A DNA stretch of 64,000 nt from CAVQCJ01 sp963849365 (GCA_963849365.1 CAWKHA010000004.1:496001-560000), one strand, 5' to 3'. Positions 15,199-24,345 are shown, numbered from the stretch's first letter. A program made the numbers and translations. Notes: generated by a model from the sequence alone, not told the origin.

Positions 15199-16353
15199 AT
15201 GCGGATCGCACTGGTCCACAGCTTCTACTCGTCGCGGCAGCCCAGCGGGGAGAACGTCGTGGTGGGCGCCCAGGCGGCCGCCTTGAGCGCGGCAGGGCAC
15301 GACGTGCTGGTCGTGGCGCGGCACACCGACGAACGCGAGCGCCGGCGCACGTACCCGATCGAGGCAGCGTGGACGGTGGCGAGCGGGCGCGGCCCTGACC
15401 CGACGCGGGAGCTGCTCGAGTTCGAGCCCGACATCGTCCACGTGCACAACCTGTTCCCGAACTTCGGGACGAGGTGGCTGGCGGACTGGACCGGTCCGGT
15501 GGTGGCCACACTGCACAACTTCCGTCCGATGTGCGCAGCCGGAACGCTGTACCGCGACGGGAAGGACTGCACGCTCTGCCCGGACGGTGATCGCCTGGCG
15601 GCTGTCCGGCACAGCTGCTATCGAGGGTCGCGAGCGGCGACCGTGCCGCTGGTTATCCGCCGGCGAGGCGCAGTGGCCTGGGACCCGGTCGTCAGGCGGT
15701 CCGACGCCCTGATCGTGCTCACCGAGAGTGCCCGCAGCGTCTACCGGTCCTACGGAGTCGACGACCTGCGGCTCCACGTCGTGCCGAACTTCGTCGACGA
15801 CGCGCAGTCGGACCGGCCGTCAGCCGTACCCAACGGACGATGGATGTTCGCCGGAAGGCTCTCCGCCGAGAAGGGGGTCGACGAACTGTTGCGCGTGTGG
15901 CCTCCGGGCTTCGAGCTCGACGTCTACGGCTCCGGACCCCTGGCCGATCGCCTGACGGGCCTGGCCCGCCCAGGTGTGCGTCTCATGGGACCGATGGATC
16001 GCACTCAGCTGCGGGCGGTGATGCCCCGCTACACCGGCCTGGTGTTCCCGAGCCGATGGCGGGAGGGGCTCCCGACGGTCTTCCTCGAAGCACTGGCAGC
16101 CGGCCTGCCCGCGGTGGCGGTCAAGGGCAGCAGCGTCGCCGACTGTGTGACCCGGCACGGGCTCGGGGCTGCGCCGGAACGGGACTCGGACGAGCTGGAG
16201 TGGGCGGACGAGCTCACGTCGGTGGCCCAGGATCGGGACGCGCTTTCGGCTCGATGCCGGAGGGTCTTCGAGTCGGAGTTCTCTCTGGGACGTTGGCTCG
16301 CATCCGTGCAGGCCCTCTATGCCAGCGTGGGAATGCCGCTCACTGTCGAGTGA
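15199..16353 (+). CDS. GT4 family glycosyltransferase
   Basis: The 384-residue GT-B enzyme is predicted to extend the EPS repeat unit. The acceptor domain starts MRIALVHSFYSSRQPSGEN with the HVHNLFPNFGTRW turn. A Cys cluster (CAAGTLYRDGKDCTLCP) of the sort seen in some GT4 enzymes follows. The donor domain has FAGRLSAEKGVDELL and PSRWREGLPTVFLEALAAG with the E-x7-E pattern. Donor and acceptor are not predictable. Its last 37 bases overlap the 3' end of the convergent wzy-like gene, so both C-termini are encoded by the same DNA. Confidence 0.9.
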   Translation: MRIALVHSFYSSRQPSGENVVVGAQAAALSAAGHDVLVVARHTDERERRRTYPIEAAWTVASGRGPDPTRELLEFEPDIVHVHNLFPNFGTRWLADWTGPVVATLHNFRPMCAAGTLYRDGKDCTLCPDGDRLAAVRHSCYRGSRAATVPLVIRRRGAVAWDPVVRRSDALIVLTESARSVYRSYGVDDLRLHVVPNFVDDAQSDRPSAVPNGRWMFAGRLSAEKGVDELLRVWPPGFELDVYGSGPLADRLTGLARPGVRLMGPMDRTQLRAVMPRYTGLVFPSRWREGLPTVFLEALAAGLPAVAVKGSSVADCVTRHGLGAAPERDSDELEWADELTSVAQDRDALSARCRRVFESEFSLGRWLASVQALYASVGMPLTVE

Positions 16354-17768
16354 CGGGACTGCATGCGCGCCGGCAGCGACCGGGGCCGCTCGCGGGCCGA
16401 CAGCCGCGACCGCTGAGCCGGGAGTCCGGCTGACGCGGCGAGGATCAGGAACCCCAGGAAGATCTGCGTCACGCCGTTCATCTGCAGGGACGGGTTCACG
16501 AAGCTGATCACGATTCCGTAGGCCAGGGTGCACCAGACGAAGGTCTTCACCGACCCTGACGTCCCGCGCAGCGACCTCAGCGTCACCACGGTTCCGATGA
16601 CCAGGAACAGCGCCAGGAACAGCGTGCCGATGACGCCGACGTCGACCAACGACTCGAGCCACGTGTTGTCGAGGTTCGAGTGGGCCACCGTGCCCGGCAG
16701 CGGAGGAAGGCCGAGGCGATGGCCCGAGTAGAAGCCGTGCCCCAGCCACGGAGCGTCGTCCAGGTACTCCACGGCCTGGTTCCAGACCGGCGTGCGACCA
16801 GTCAGCGTCGAGACGTCGCGAGCGTTCTGGCCCCTCAGCAGGTAGGAGGCGATCGTGTCGTTCAGCAACGCCGCTCCCATCACGCCACCGACGCTCACCA
16901 CCATGAGGAGCACCAGGGCCCCGACACGCTCGCGCGCGACACGTGCCAGCGCGAACACGATGAGCACCACTGCGATCAGGACCGACGTACGGGTACGGGT
17001 GCCCAGCAGGATCCCGCTGTAGACCGCGAACAGGACCACCCGGACCGGCACACGAAGGGTCCAGGCCGGACCGATCCCGACGACGAGCAGGAGCATGCCG
17101 AGCACTGCGACGTAGGCGAGCGGATTGTCGGCGATGGTCGGGACGACACTTCGCAGGCGTGGCACGGAAACGGAGTCCCCGGCGTACGCCTGGCCCGGGA
17201 TCAGGACCACCTGGAGGCACTCGCCCAGGAGGAGGACGTGGACGAACAGAGCGAGGCCGCGCACTGCGTCGTCGTACGTGTCATAGGTGCGGACCAGGAG
17301 ACCCAGAGCAAGAAACGTCGCGGCCAGCAGGAGCGCCTTCACCAGGGTCTGGGTCGAACCGATCGACCAGAGCGCGCTGACTGCGATCACCGCCAGGTAG
17401 GCGACGAGAAGCCAGTCGACCGCGTGGATGCCCCTGCGCCGGGGTCGCTGGATGAGGACGGCGGCGACAAGAGCGACGATCGGGATCGCAGCCCGGACGA
17501 TGTCCAGGCCCGCGACCTGCTGGGTGACGATGTCCTGCTGGCTCTTCTGCGTGGTCAGCATGAACGGTCCCAGCGCAGCGATCCACAGGAACGCACGCGC
17601 CGTCGCGGCCGAGCCCTGCGCCGCGAACACGACGACGGCGAGCACGACGACGGCGAGCACCATGGCACCGGCGACCGGTGACAGCGCGACCGATGCGCCG
17701 GCAGCCAGGGCGAGGCCTCCGGCTCCGATAGCCAGGGGCAGCTGACGGTCTCCGATGATGGCTGTCAC
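16317..17768 (-). CDS. O-antigen ligase/polymerase-like protein (Wzy)
   Basis: The 483-residue integral membrane protein has about twelve hydrophobic segments and the large periplasmic loop with GRTPVWNQAVEYLDDAPWLGHG typical of the O-antigen ligase/Wzy superfamily. It is predicted to polymerise EPS repeat units in the outer leaflet. The GTG at 17768 overlaps the stop of the upstream flippase-sulfotransferase gene (GTGA). WaaL-type ligases look alike, but the location next to a flippase in an EPS locus favours polymerase. Confidence 0.85.
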   Translation of the reverse strand: MTAIIGDRQLPLAIGAGGLALAAGASVALSPVAGAMVLAVVVLAVVVFAAQGSAATARAFLWIAALGPFMLTTQKSQQDIVTQQVAGLDIVRAAIPIVALVAAVLIQRPRRRGIHAVDWLLVAYLAVIAVSALWSIGSTQTLVKALLLAATFLALGLLVRTYDTYDDAVRGLALFVHVLLLGECLQVVLIPGQAYAGDSVSVPRLRSVVPTIADNPLAYVAVLGMLLLVVGIGPAWTLRVPVRVVLFAVYSGILLGTRTRTSVLIAVVLIVFALARVARERVGALVLLMVVSVGGVMGAALLNDTIASYLLRGQNARDVSTLTGRTPVWNQAVEYLDDAPWLGHGFYSGHRLGLPPLPGTVAHSNLDNTWLESLVDVGVIGTLFLALFLVIGTVVTLRSLRGTSGSVKTFVWCTLAYGIVISFVNPSLQMNGVTQIFLGFLILAASAGLPAQRSRLSARERPRSLPARMQSRHSTVSGIPTLA

Positions 17769-19687
17769 TGCGACTGCACCGCCCGCACACTGGCGACGAG
17801 CCGATCGCGGCTTCGGTAGCACTGGTCGACCAGGCTGGCCCACTGCGTGCCGGCGATGAGAACCCGGGCCTGCTCGCCGGCCGCGTGCCGGACCCTGGAC
17901 GGCCGGGCCACCGCCCTCTCGTCGAGGACGCCACCGGCGAACTCGGTTTCCATCCGGTCGATCTCCGATCGGACGCGCGCCTCGGCAGAGATGTCCGACC
18001 GGTACACCGCGAAGGCGGTCCCGTATCTCGCGTTGACCCGCTCGATAACAGCGCCGAACTCGTGCGTCACCTCATCGAAGTCGGCGACAGTGACCCGCTC
18101 CCGCAGGTCGTAGATCTCGTCGTGGAAGCGGATGTAGGCCTTGAGCGCCGAGCGGGGATGCACGCGTTTGTCGCGCACGAGCAGCGAGGCGATCGCATCG
18201 ACCGGGTCCCGGACGAGGACGACGGTCGGGATGCCGCGCCGCACCGCCTGTCGGACGGAGCGGGCGCTGTGCAGGTGGGAGGCCACGCGGACCGACGGGT
18301 TGGCGTCCAGGAACGCGGCCTTGGCGTAGGTGTTCGCCGACCTCGGGAACCCTTCGATGACCAGCCCGGTGGCTGAGGTCGGCCGCAGTCCGCCGAGGCC
18401 TCTGAGCGCGCAGTACAGCGCCCCGGCCAAGGGAAGATCGACCGCAGCCGAGTGGATCGCGAACGAGGAGACCCGCCTCCTCGACGCTCTTGGCCCGGTG
18501 CCCGGTCGCAGGCCGACGAATGCCACGACCACGAAGGCAGCCACGCCACTGCCCTGTGCCCACGTGACCAGGGCGAGGGACCGCGAGCCGCTGACCAGAA
18601 GCATGGCCATCACGCCGACCAGCAGCATCAGCAGCCTCGAGACCAGCAGCAGGCTCTGGCGCGAGCTGGCGTGAACGCGCAGGGCGGTCGCCTGAGCGCT
18701 CGACAGGCTGAGCAGGCAGAAGAGCACGAACGTGGCCAGCGCCAGCGACTCGGAGACCACGACCCGCCCGAACACCAGCTCCTGGGCAGGGCGAGCGAAG
18801 ACCAAGGTGACGAGCCCGACAACGGAAACGGCGGCGAGGTAGCGCGATCCGAGCGACGCCACGGTCCCTGGCGAGGACCCCCGGCTCCGCAGCCGAGGTA
18901 GCGCGTACATGTTGAGGGCGACGATCGTGGCCATGCAGCCGCCGAAGAGCGACTGTGCCGCCCGGTACTGCCCTGCGCCGGTCAGGCCGAACGCCGCGAT
19001 GATCAGGAAGACCGTCCCCTGTGCATAGATCTGGCTGAGGAACATGTCGAGTCCGGTGGCCCTGCTCACGGTCGCGCACTCGCGCCGCCACCAGGCGAAC
19101 GCCGCCGAGACGGAGACCAGGGGCCGGGCCACCGACGCGGACAGACCGAGTCCTGCCAGCAGACCTACCGCGCCCGAGCCTGCCCAGAGCCAGACCAGGA
19201 CCGAGCCTGAGGCGTGCGGCAGCAGGAGGATCGCGAGGAGGACCGCGCCGAGCCAGAGGCCGTCCATGGCGACAGCGATCTGCGGACGGCCGACCCGGCT
19301 GGACATGTAGCGGGCGTTGTCCTCCAGCGCCAGGAGAGGCAGGAAGACCGCGAGCGGCAGGAGTGCGTGAACGCCGGACAGACCGACGGCGAGCAGGACG
19401 ACGCCGGTCGGAACGCTGGCAGCAAGGACGAGAACACTGCTCGCACCCACGGCCGGGTCGGGTCCACCGACTCGTCTGGCTGCCGCCGAGGGTTCCGAGA
19501 GTGTCGCCCGCTGCACGGCGAGGTAGATGGTGAAGACGGCGGCGATGGCGGCGAAGGATCCCAGCGCAAGCTCCCCGCCCCGCCTGATCAGGGCGACCGT
19601 GACCACGAGGTTCGACCCCATCGACAGGAGCTGGTCGACCCCGAGCCAGATGGCCCCACGAGGTAGTGACCTGGTCAAGCCGCGCAT
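17765..19687 (-). CDS. Fusion of Wzx-like polysaccharide flippase and sulfotransferase
   Basis: The 640-residue protein has two parts. Residues about 1-410 are a MOP-superfamily flippase with 10-12 membrane helices, which would carry lipid-linked repeat units across the membrane. Residues about 440-640 are a soluble sulfotransferase with the PAPS 5'-phosphosulfate loop GFPRSANTYAK near residue 446 and the 3'-phosphate motif VVLVRDPVDAIASL near residue 495. The reading frame is continuous with no stop or frame change between them. The ATG at 19687 follows the gmd stop by five bases. I know of no such standard fusion. The call of each half is firm; joint action in the cell is inference. Confidence 0.85.
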   Translation of the reverse strand: MRGLTRSLPRGAIWLGVDQLLSMGSNLVVTVALIRRGGELALGSFAAIAAVFTIYLAVQRATLSEPSAAARRVGGPDPAVGASSVLVLAASVPTGVVLLAVGLSGVHALLPLAVFLPLLALEDNARYMSSRVGRPQIAVAMDGLWLGAVLLAILLLPHASGSVLVWLWAGSGAVGLLAGLGLSASVARPLVSVSAAFAWWRRECATVSRATGLDMFLSQIYAQGTVFLIIAAFGLTGAGQYRAAQSLFGGCMATIVALNMYALPRLRSRGSSPGTVASLGSRYLAAVSVVGLVTLVFARPAQELVFGRVVVSESLALATFVLFCLLSLSSAQATALRVHASSRQSLLLVSRLLMLLVGVMAMLLVSGSRSLALVTWAQGSGVAAFVVVAFVGLRPGTGPRASRRRVSSFAIHSAAVDLPLAGALYCALRGLGGLRPTSATGLVIEGFPRSANTYAKAAFLDANPSVRVASHLHSARSVRQAVRRGIPTVVLVRDPVDAIASLLVRDKRVHPRSALKAYIRFHDEIYDLRERVTVADFDEVTHEFGAVIERVNARYGTAFAVYRSDISAEARVRSEIDRMETEFAGGVLDERAVARPSRVRHAAGEQARVLIAGTQWASLVDQCYRSRDRLVASVRAVQSQ

Positions 19688-19692
19688 CCGGG

Positions 19693-20706
19693 CTACCGGT
19701 CGACCCGCACGTAGCGCCCGGCGAGCTCGTCTTCGAGCTGCTCGACGTCGGCGTCCACCATCAAGCGGGCGAGCTCGGGGGTGTAGGTCCGCGGTGTCCA
19801 ACCGAGCAGCCGCTGCGCCTTCCCCGCATCCCCGATCAGCGAGTCCACCTCCGACGGGCGCAGGTAGCGCTCGTCGAACCGCACGTGCTCACGCCAGTCC
19901 AGCCCGACGTGGCCGAACGACAGCTCGACGAAGTCCCGGACCGAGTGGGCCGTTCCCGTCGCCACCACGAAGTCCGTCGGCTCGTCGATCTGCAGCATTC
20001 TCCACATCGCCTCGACGTACTCCGGTGCGTAGCCCCAGTCGCGAACGGCCCCCAGGTTGCCGAGGTAGAGGTGCTCCTGCAGCCCGGCCCTGATCCGGGC
20101 CACGGCCCGGGTGATCTTCCGAGTCACGAAGGTCTCACCGCGCCGCGGCGACTCGTGGTTGAACAGGATCCCGTTGACCGCGAACATCCCGTAGGCCTCG
20201 CGGTAGTTGCGCGTGATCCAGTAGCCGTAGACCTTGGCGACCCCGTAGGGCGAGCGCGGGTGGAAGTACGTCTCCTCGTTCTGCGGCGGCGATGTCGCGC
20301 CGAACATCTCCGACGAGGAGGCCTGGTAGAAGCGGGTCTCGAGCCCGACGCTGCGGATCGCCTCGAGCAGCTGCGTGGTCGCCAGACCGGTGACGTCCCC
20401 GGTGTAGACGGGCATGTCGAACGAGACGCGAACGTGGCTCTGCGCACCGAGGTGGTAGACCTCGTCCGGCTGGATCCGGGCCAGCAGCGACACCAGGCCG
20501 GCACCGTCGTGCAGGTCGCCGTGGTGCAGCGTCAGGCGCCGCGCCGGCTCCTGCGGGTCCTCGTACACATGGTCGATCCGGCCGGTGTTGAACGAGGACG
20601 AGCGACGGATCAGGCCGTGCACCTCGTACCCCTTGCCGAGCAGGAGCTCAGCGAGGTACGAGCCGTCCTGTCCGGTGATGCCGGTGATCAGAGCGCTCTT
20701 GGTCAC
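19693..20706 (-). CDS. gmd: GDP-mannose 4,6-dehydratase
   Basis: Gmd converts GDP-D-mannose to GDP-4-keto-6-deoxymannose, the first step to GDP-L-fucose. The 337-residue extended SDR protein starts with the NADP-binding loop GITGQDGSYLAELL, keeps GDLHDG and has the catalytic YGVAK motif after SSSEMFG. The family insert NHESPRRGETFVTRKI is intact. I took the GTG giving VTKSALITG; an in-frame ATG nine codons upstream is possible. It is divergent from the methyltransferase and fcl genes and is first in the gmd-flippase-wzy run. Confidence 0.95.
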   Translation of the reverse strand: MTKSALITGITGQDGSYLAELLLGKGYEVHGLIRRSSSFNTGRIDHVYEDPQEPARRLTLHHGDLHDGAGLVSLLARIQPDEVYHLGAQSHVRVSFDMPVYTGDVTGLATTQLLEAIRSVGLETRFYQASSSEMFGATSPPQNEETYFHPRSPYGVAKVYGYWITRNYREAYGMFAVNGILFNHESPRRGETFVTRKITRAVARIRAGLQEHLYLGNLGAVRDWGYAPEYVEAMWRMLQIDEPTDFVVATGTAHSVRDFVELSFGHVGLDWREHVRFDERYLRPSEVDSLIGDAGKAQRLLGWTPRTYTPELARLMVDADVEQLEDELAGRYVRVDR

Positions 20707-20735
20707 GCTCAGACACTCGTCAGACCACCCCATCT

Positions 20736-20762
20736 GCTTTAGCCCGAAGGGGTGACGGCCGA
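20736..20762 (+). repeat. 27-bp direct repeat, copy 1 (before the methyltransferase gene)
   Basis: GCTTTAGCCCGA-A-GGGGTGACGGCCGA differs from copy 2 at 21617-21643 only in the central base. It contains the GTG start of the methyltransferase gene and its first codons (MTAE). Confidence 0.92.
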
Positions 20763-21636
20763 GACCTCGGACATGGAGCGCGATGAGATCCGGCGCAGGC
20801 TCGCTGCAAGTTCCGCGGCCCGGCTGGCCACGATGCCGACACGCGTGGCCGCGGTCGCCCAGCACAACGGACGGTCGCTGGGCTCGTCCGCCCGCTGGCT
20901 GGCTCGCTCCCGCGAGCACACGAACTACACGTACGACCTGAGCCCGCTGAACATGACGCAGCTCGCGTGGTTCGTGGCCTGCCTGGCCAGCTGCCCCATC
21001 GGGGATGCCGTCGCGGCCATCCACGAAGCCGCCCGCGACAGGGATCTCGAGTCGCAGGTCCTCGAGGCGATCGAGCGGAGCCCCCGCCGACGGACGATGG
21101 ACCGGTCGGTGCGTCTCGGCCGCCGGCTCGGCTGGTACGCCCTCGTCCGGCTGCTCAAGCCGGAGCACGTGGTCGAGACGGGAACCGACAAGGGCCTCGG
21201 GGCCTGCGTCCTTGCCGCGGCGGTCCTGCGGAACGGGTCGGGCCGGGTGACGACCATCGACGTCAACCCCGAGTCGGGGACGCTCGTCACCGGGCCGTAC
21301 TCGGCTGTGGTCGACCGCAGGATCGGGGACTCCGTCGCCACTCTCGCCTCGCTCGGGACCGTCGACCTGTTCATCCACGACAGCGACCACTCCCCGGAGC
21401 ACGAGATGAGGGAGCTCCTCGCCGTGGCGCCACGTCTGAGCGCATCCGCCCTCGTCCTGAGCGACAACTCGCACGTGACCGACGTCCTGCCCCGGTGGGC
21501 CGGGGAGACTGGTCGCCGGTTCAGCTTCTTCGCCGAGAGCCCGGTCGACCACTGGTACCCGGGAGCGGGGATCGGCGCCGCAACGACCGCTGAGCGGTCC
21601 CGATTGCCGCAGCGAGGCTTTAGCCCGATGGGGTGA
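20752..21636 (+). CDS. Class I SAM-dependent methyltransferase-like protein
   Basis: The 294-residue protein has a mainly helical first third of unknown meaning. A Rossmann-type methyltransferase domain follows from about residue 125: VVETGTDKGLGACVLAAAV is motif I, RVTTIDVNPE is motif II and DLFIHDSDHSPEHEMRELL is the family-24 type motif. It may methylate a sugar or a nucleotide-sugar, as suggested by its position between gmd and fcl, but the substrate is unknown. It is flanked by 27-bp direct repeats. Its last codons (FSPMG, TGA) lie in the second repeat and its stop overlaps the fcl GTG. Confidence 0.8.
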   Translation: MTAETSDMERDEIRRRLAASSAARLATMPTRVAAVAQHNGRSLGSSARWLARSREHTNYTYDLSPLNMTQLAWFVACLASCPIGDAVAAIHEAARDRDLESQVLEAIERSPRRRTMDRSVRLGRRLGWYALVRLLKPEHVVETGTDKGLGACVLAAAVLRNGSGRVTTIDVNPESGTLVTGPYSAVVDRRIGDSVATLASLGTVDLFIHDSDHSPEHEMRELLAVAPRLSASALVLSDNSHVTDVLPRWAGETGRRFSFFAESPVDHWYPGAGIGAATTAERSRLPQRGFSPMG

Positions 21637-21643
21637 CGGCCGA
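21617..21643 (+). repeat. 27-bp direct repeat, copy 2 (end of methyltransferase, start of fcl)
   Basis: This copy reads through the last codons of the methyltransferase gene and the first codons of fcl. Both genes therefore begin with the same peptide MTAE from the same DNA sequence, 26 of 27 bases identical. Confidence 0.92.
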
Positions 21644-22640
21644 AGCAACCCGTATGGACCAGTCGACGGCCGTGCGGCCCCGCTGGCAGCCCCGCCCGCT
21701 GCCACGTGAGGCCCGCGTGTACGTCGCCGGTCACGGGGGACTGGTCGGCTCGGCCGTGTGGCGGCACCTGGAGGCGCAGGGCTTCACCGATCTGGTGAGC
21801 CGCTCCTCGGCCGAGCTGGACCTCCGCGAGCGCGACGACGTCCTGGACTTCTTCGCCAAGGAGCAGCCGCAGTACGTCGTCCTCGCCGCGGCCCGTGTGG
21901 GCGGCATCCTGGCCAACTCGACGCAGCCGGCCGACTTCCTGTCGGACAACCTGCGGATCCAGGTCAACGTGCTGGACGCGGCCGCCGCGCACGGCGTCGA
22001 GCGGCTGCTCTTCCTGGGGTCCTCGTGCATCTACCCGCGGCTCGCACCGCAGCCGATCAGGGAGGCGGCACTGCTGACCGGACCGCTGGAGCCGACCAAC
22101 GATGCGTACGCGATCGCCAAGATCGCCGGCGTGCTCCAGGTTCAGGCGCTGCGCCGCCAGCACGGCCTGCCGTACGTGAGCGCGATGCCGACGAACCTGT
22201 ACGGCCCCGGGGACAACTTCTCCCCCACCGGCTCGCACGTGCTGCCGGCCCTGGTCCGGCGCTTCCACGAGGCGAAGGTGGCGGGCGCGGAGTCGGTGAC
22301 ACTGTGGGGGACGGGCTCGCCGCGGCGGGAGTTCCTGCACGTGGACGACCTGGCCCGGGCGTGCCTATTGCTGCTGGAGCGGTACGACGGCGACGGGCCG
22401 GTGAACGTGGGCACGGGCACGGACCTGACGATCGCGGATCTCGGGGCCCTGGTGGCCCGGGTGGTCGGCTACACCGGTGCGATCGCCTGGGACCCGGCCA
22501 AGCCGGACGGCACGCCCCGCAAGCTGCTCGACGTGACACGTATCCAGGAACTGGGGTGGACCGCCGAGATAGGTCTCGAGCGGGGCTTGGAATCGACGTA
22601 CGCCTGGTATCTCGACCACGGCGCGGAGCTCAGGGGCTGA
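21633..22640 (+). CDS. fcl: GDP-L-fucose synthase
   Basis: Fcl (WcaG) epimerises and reduces GDP-4-keto-6-deoxymannose to GDP-L-fucose. The 335-residue SDR protein has the NADP-binding start VYVAGHGGLVGSAVWRHLE, the Ser-Tyr-Lys site (SSCIYP and YAIAKIAG), and FLHVDDLARACLLLLE. With gmd 0.9 kb away it completes the GDP-fucose branch, so fucose or a fucose derivative is a likely EPS sugar. Its GTG overlaps the stop of the methyltransferase. The first 15 or so residues are not conserved in the family and come partly from the direct repeat. Confidence 0.94.
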   Translation: MTAEATRMDQSTAVRPRWQPRPLPREARVYVAGHGGLVGSAVWRHLEAQGFTDLVSRSSAELDLRERDDVLDFFAKEQPQYVVLAAARVGGILANSTQPADFLSDNLRIQVNVLDAAAAHGVERLLFLGSSCIYPRLAPQPIREAALLTGPLEPTNDAYAIAKIAGVLQVQALRRQHGLPYVSAMPTNLYGPGDNFSPTGSHVLPALVRRFHEAKVAGAESVTLWGTGSPRREFLHVDDLARACLLLLERYDGDGPVNVGTGTDLTIADLGALVARVVGYTGAIAWDPAKPDGTPRKLLDVTRIQELGWTAEIGLERGLESTYAWYLDHGAELRG

Positions 22641-22653
22641 GGGAGCAGACGAC

Positions 22654-24108
22654 ATGGACCTGCGGGACTACGGGCGCATCCTGCGCAAGCGGTGGCTTCT
22701 CATCGTGGTCTGCATGCTGCTCGGCGGCGGCGCCGCGGTCGGCGTCTCGGCGCTCCAGACCCCGGTGTACGAGGCGCAGACTCAGCTGTTCGTGTCGGCG
22801 CAGTCGTCGTCGTCGAACCTCGCGGACGCGGCCCAGGGCGGGATCTTCACGCAGCAGCGGGTCAAGTCGTACGCGCAGATCGTGACGTCGCCGGACGTCC
22901 TGCAGCCGGTGATCGACCGGCTGCACCTGAACACGACGCCGGACCGGCTGTCCGACCAGATCACCGCGTCGGCCCCGCTGGACACGGTGCTGATCAACGT
23001 CGCCGTGGACGACACGTCGCCGCAGCGGGCCATGGACATCGCGAACGCCGTGAGCACGGAGTTCACCTCGCAGGTGCTGATCCTGGAGACCCCGGTGGGC
23101 GGCGGCGACTCGCCGGTCAAGGTGACGGTCGTGAAGTCGGCCGACAAGCCGCTGGAGCCGGTCTCGCCCCGGACGAAGGTGAACCTGGCGCTGGGCCTGC
23201 TGCTCGGCCTGGCCGTGGGCGTCGGCATCGCGGTCTTCCGGGAGACGCTGGACACGACGATCAAGCGCATCGACGACCTGCAGCGGATCACCAGCTCCGG
23301 CGCGCTCGGGATGATCGCCTTCGACAGCGACGCCGCCAAGCACCCGCTGATCACGGCGATCGACCCGAGCTCGACCCGGTCCGAGTCGTTCCGCACGCTG
23401 CGTACGAACCTGCAGTTCGTCGACATCGACCGGCCGCCGCGCACGGTCGTGATCACGTCGGCGGTCGCCGGCGAGGGCAAGTCCACGACGGCCTGCAACC
23501 TGGCGATCACGCTGGCGCAGGCGGGGATCCGGGTGGCGCTGGTCGAGAGCGACCTGCGGCGGCCGAAGATCGCCGAGTACCTGGGCGTGGAAGGTTCGGT
23601 CGGGCTGACGTCGGTGCTGATCGGGCGGGCCTCGCTGGACGACGCGCTGCAGACGTGGGGCCGGTGCGGGCTGGCGGTGCTGGCCTCGGGGCCGATCCCG
23701 CCGAACCCGTCCGAGCTGCTCGGCTCGGGGCACATGGTGGCGCTGCTGCGGCAGCTGCAGCAGCGCTTCGACGTGGTCATCATCGACGCCCCGCCGCTGC
23801 TGCCGGTGACGGACGCCGCGGTGCTGTCCCGGATCTGCGACGGTGCGGTGCTGGTGGTGCGGTACGGCAAGACGCGCCGCGAGCAGCTCGAGCGGACGGC
23901 CCAGGCGCTGCACACGGTGGACGCACGGATCCTGGGCACGGTCATGAACATGGCGCCCACCAAGGGCCCGGACGCCTACGCCTACGGGTACGGGTACTCG
24001 TACGCGTACAAGACCCGCACGGACCGGCCACGGATGAACTCGGTGACCGCGCAGGGCGACGTCCTGCCGGACACGCGGGTCGGCCGTCGGGCCCGGGCCG
24101 GGCGCTAG
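22654..24108 (+). CDS. Wzz/BY-kinase: EPS chain-length regulator and tyrosine autokinase
   Basis: The 484-residue protein combines an N-terminal Wzz domain with membrane helices at about 13-33 and 179-196 and a cytoplasmic BY-kinase. Walker A is AVAGEGKST (Lys276), Walker A' is ALVESDLRRP and Walker B is VVIIDAPP (Asp378). A C-terminal cluster of six tyrosines at residues 442-452 (AYAYGYGYSYAY) is the expected autophosphorylation tail. Cycles of phosphorylation control polymer length and export. It starts 13 bases after fcl, so it is in the same operon, and a strong hairpin follows. Confidence 0.93.
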   Translation: MDLRDYGRILRKRWLLIVVCMLLGGGAAVGVSALQTPVYEAQTQLFVSAQSSSSNLADAAQGGIFTQQRVKSYAQIVTSPDVLQPVIDRLHLNTTPDRLSDQITASAPLDTVLINVAVDDTSPQRAMDIANAVSTEFTSQVLILETPVGGGDSPVKVTVVKSADKPLEPVSPRTKVNLALGLLLGLAVGVGIAVFRETLDTTIKRIDDLQRITSSGALGMIAFDSDAAKHPLITAIDPSSTRSESFRTLRTNLQFVDIDRPPRTVVITSAVAGEGKSTTACNLAITLAQAGIRVALVESDLRRPKIAEYLGVEGSVGLTSVLIGRASLDDALQTWGRCGLAVLASGPIPPNPSELLGSGHMVALLRQLQQRFDVVIIDAPPLLPVTDAAVLSRICDGAVLVVRYGKTRREQLERTAQALHTVDARILGTVMNMAPTKGPDAYAYGYGYSYAYKTRTDRPRMNSVTAQGDVLPDTRVGRRARAGR

Positions 24109-24179
24109 GCACGAGGGCCCGGCGAGGGCACCGGGGCACAGGCCCCACCGGGGGCGACGGCCCCCGGCACCGGACAAGG

Positions 24180-24213
24180 TCCGGGTCACTGCAGGCAGGT
24201 GCGGTGACCCGGA
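24180..24213 (+). terminator. Hairpin terminator after the tyrosine autokinase gene
   Basis: TCCGGGTCAC (24180-24189) pairs perfectly with GTGACCCGGA (24204-24213) around a 14-base loop, followed by TCTTTC. The position about 70 bases past the stop codon suits transcription termination of the fcl-kinase operon. Confidence 0.65.
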
Positions 24214-24272
24214 TCTTTCACGTACGGCAGGCTGCGGCGAGGCCAACGGTGGGCGCCGGGTCCCCAGCACCC

Positions 24273-24327
24273 CGAAAGCTACGGGCGGGTAAGGCCGTTT
24301 TCCGGCCTTACCCGCCCGTAGCTTTCG
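24273..24327. repeat. Palindrome family 1, copy B (perfect 25-bp stem)
   Basis: Bases 24273-24297 are the exact reverse complement of 24303-24327 around the loop TTTTC. The arm contains the shared core CTACGGGCGGGTAAG. It lies between two convergent genes, so it could end transcription from both sides. Confidence 0.9.
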
Positions 24328-24345
24328 AACAGGGGGGCGGTGGCG

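Noticed and set aside
20736..21643. Insertion sequence or transposon carrying the methyltransferase gene
   Set aside because: There is no transposase and no terminal inverted repeats, only a 27-bp direct repeat containing start codons. A recombination or duplication event explains it better.
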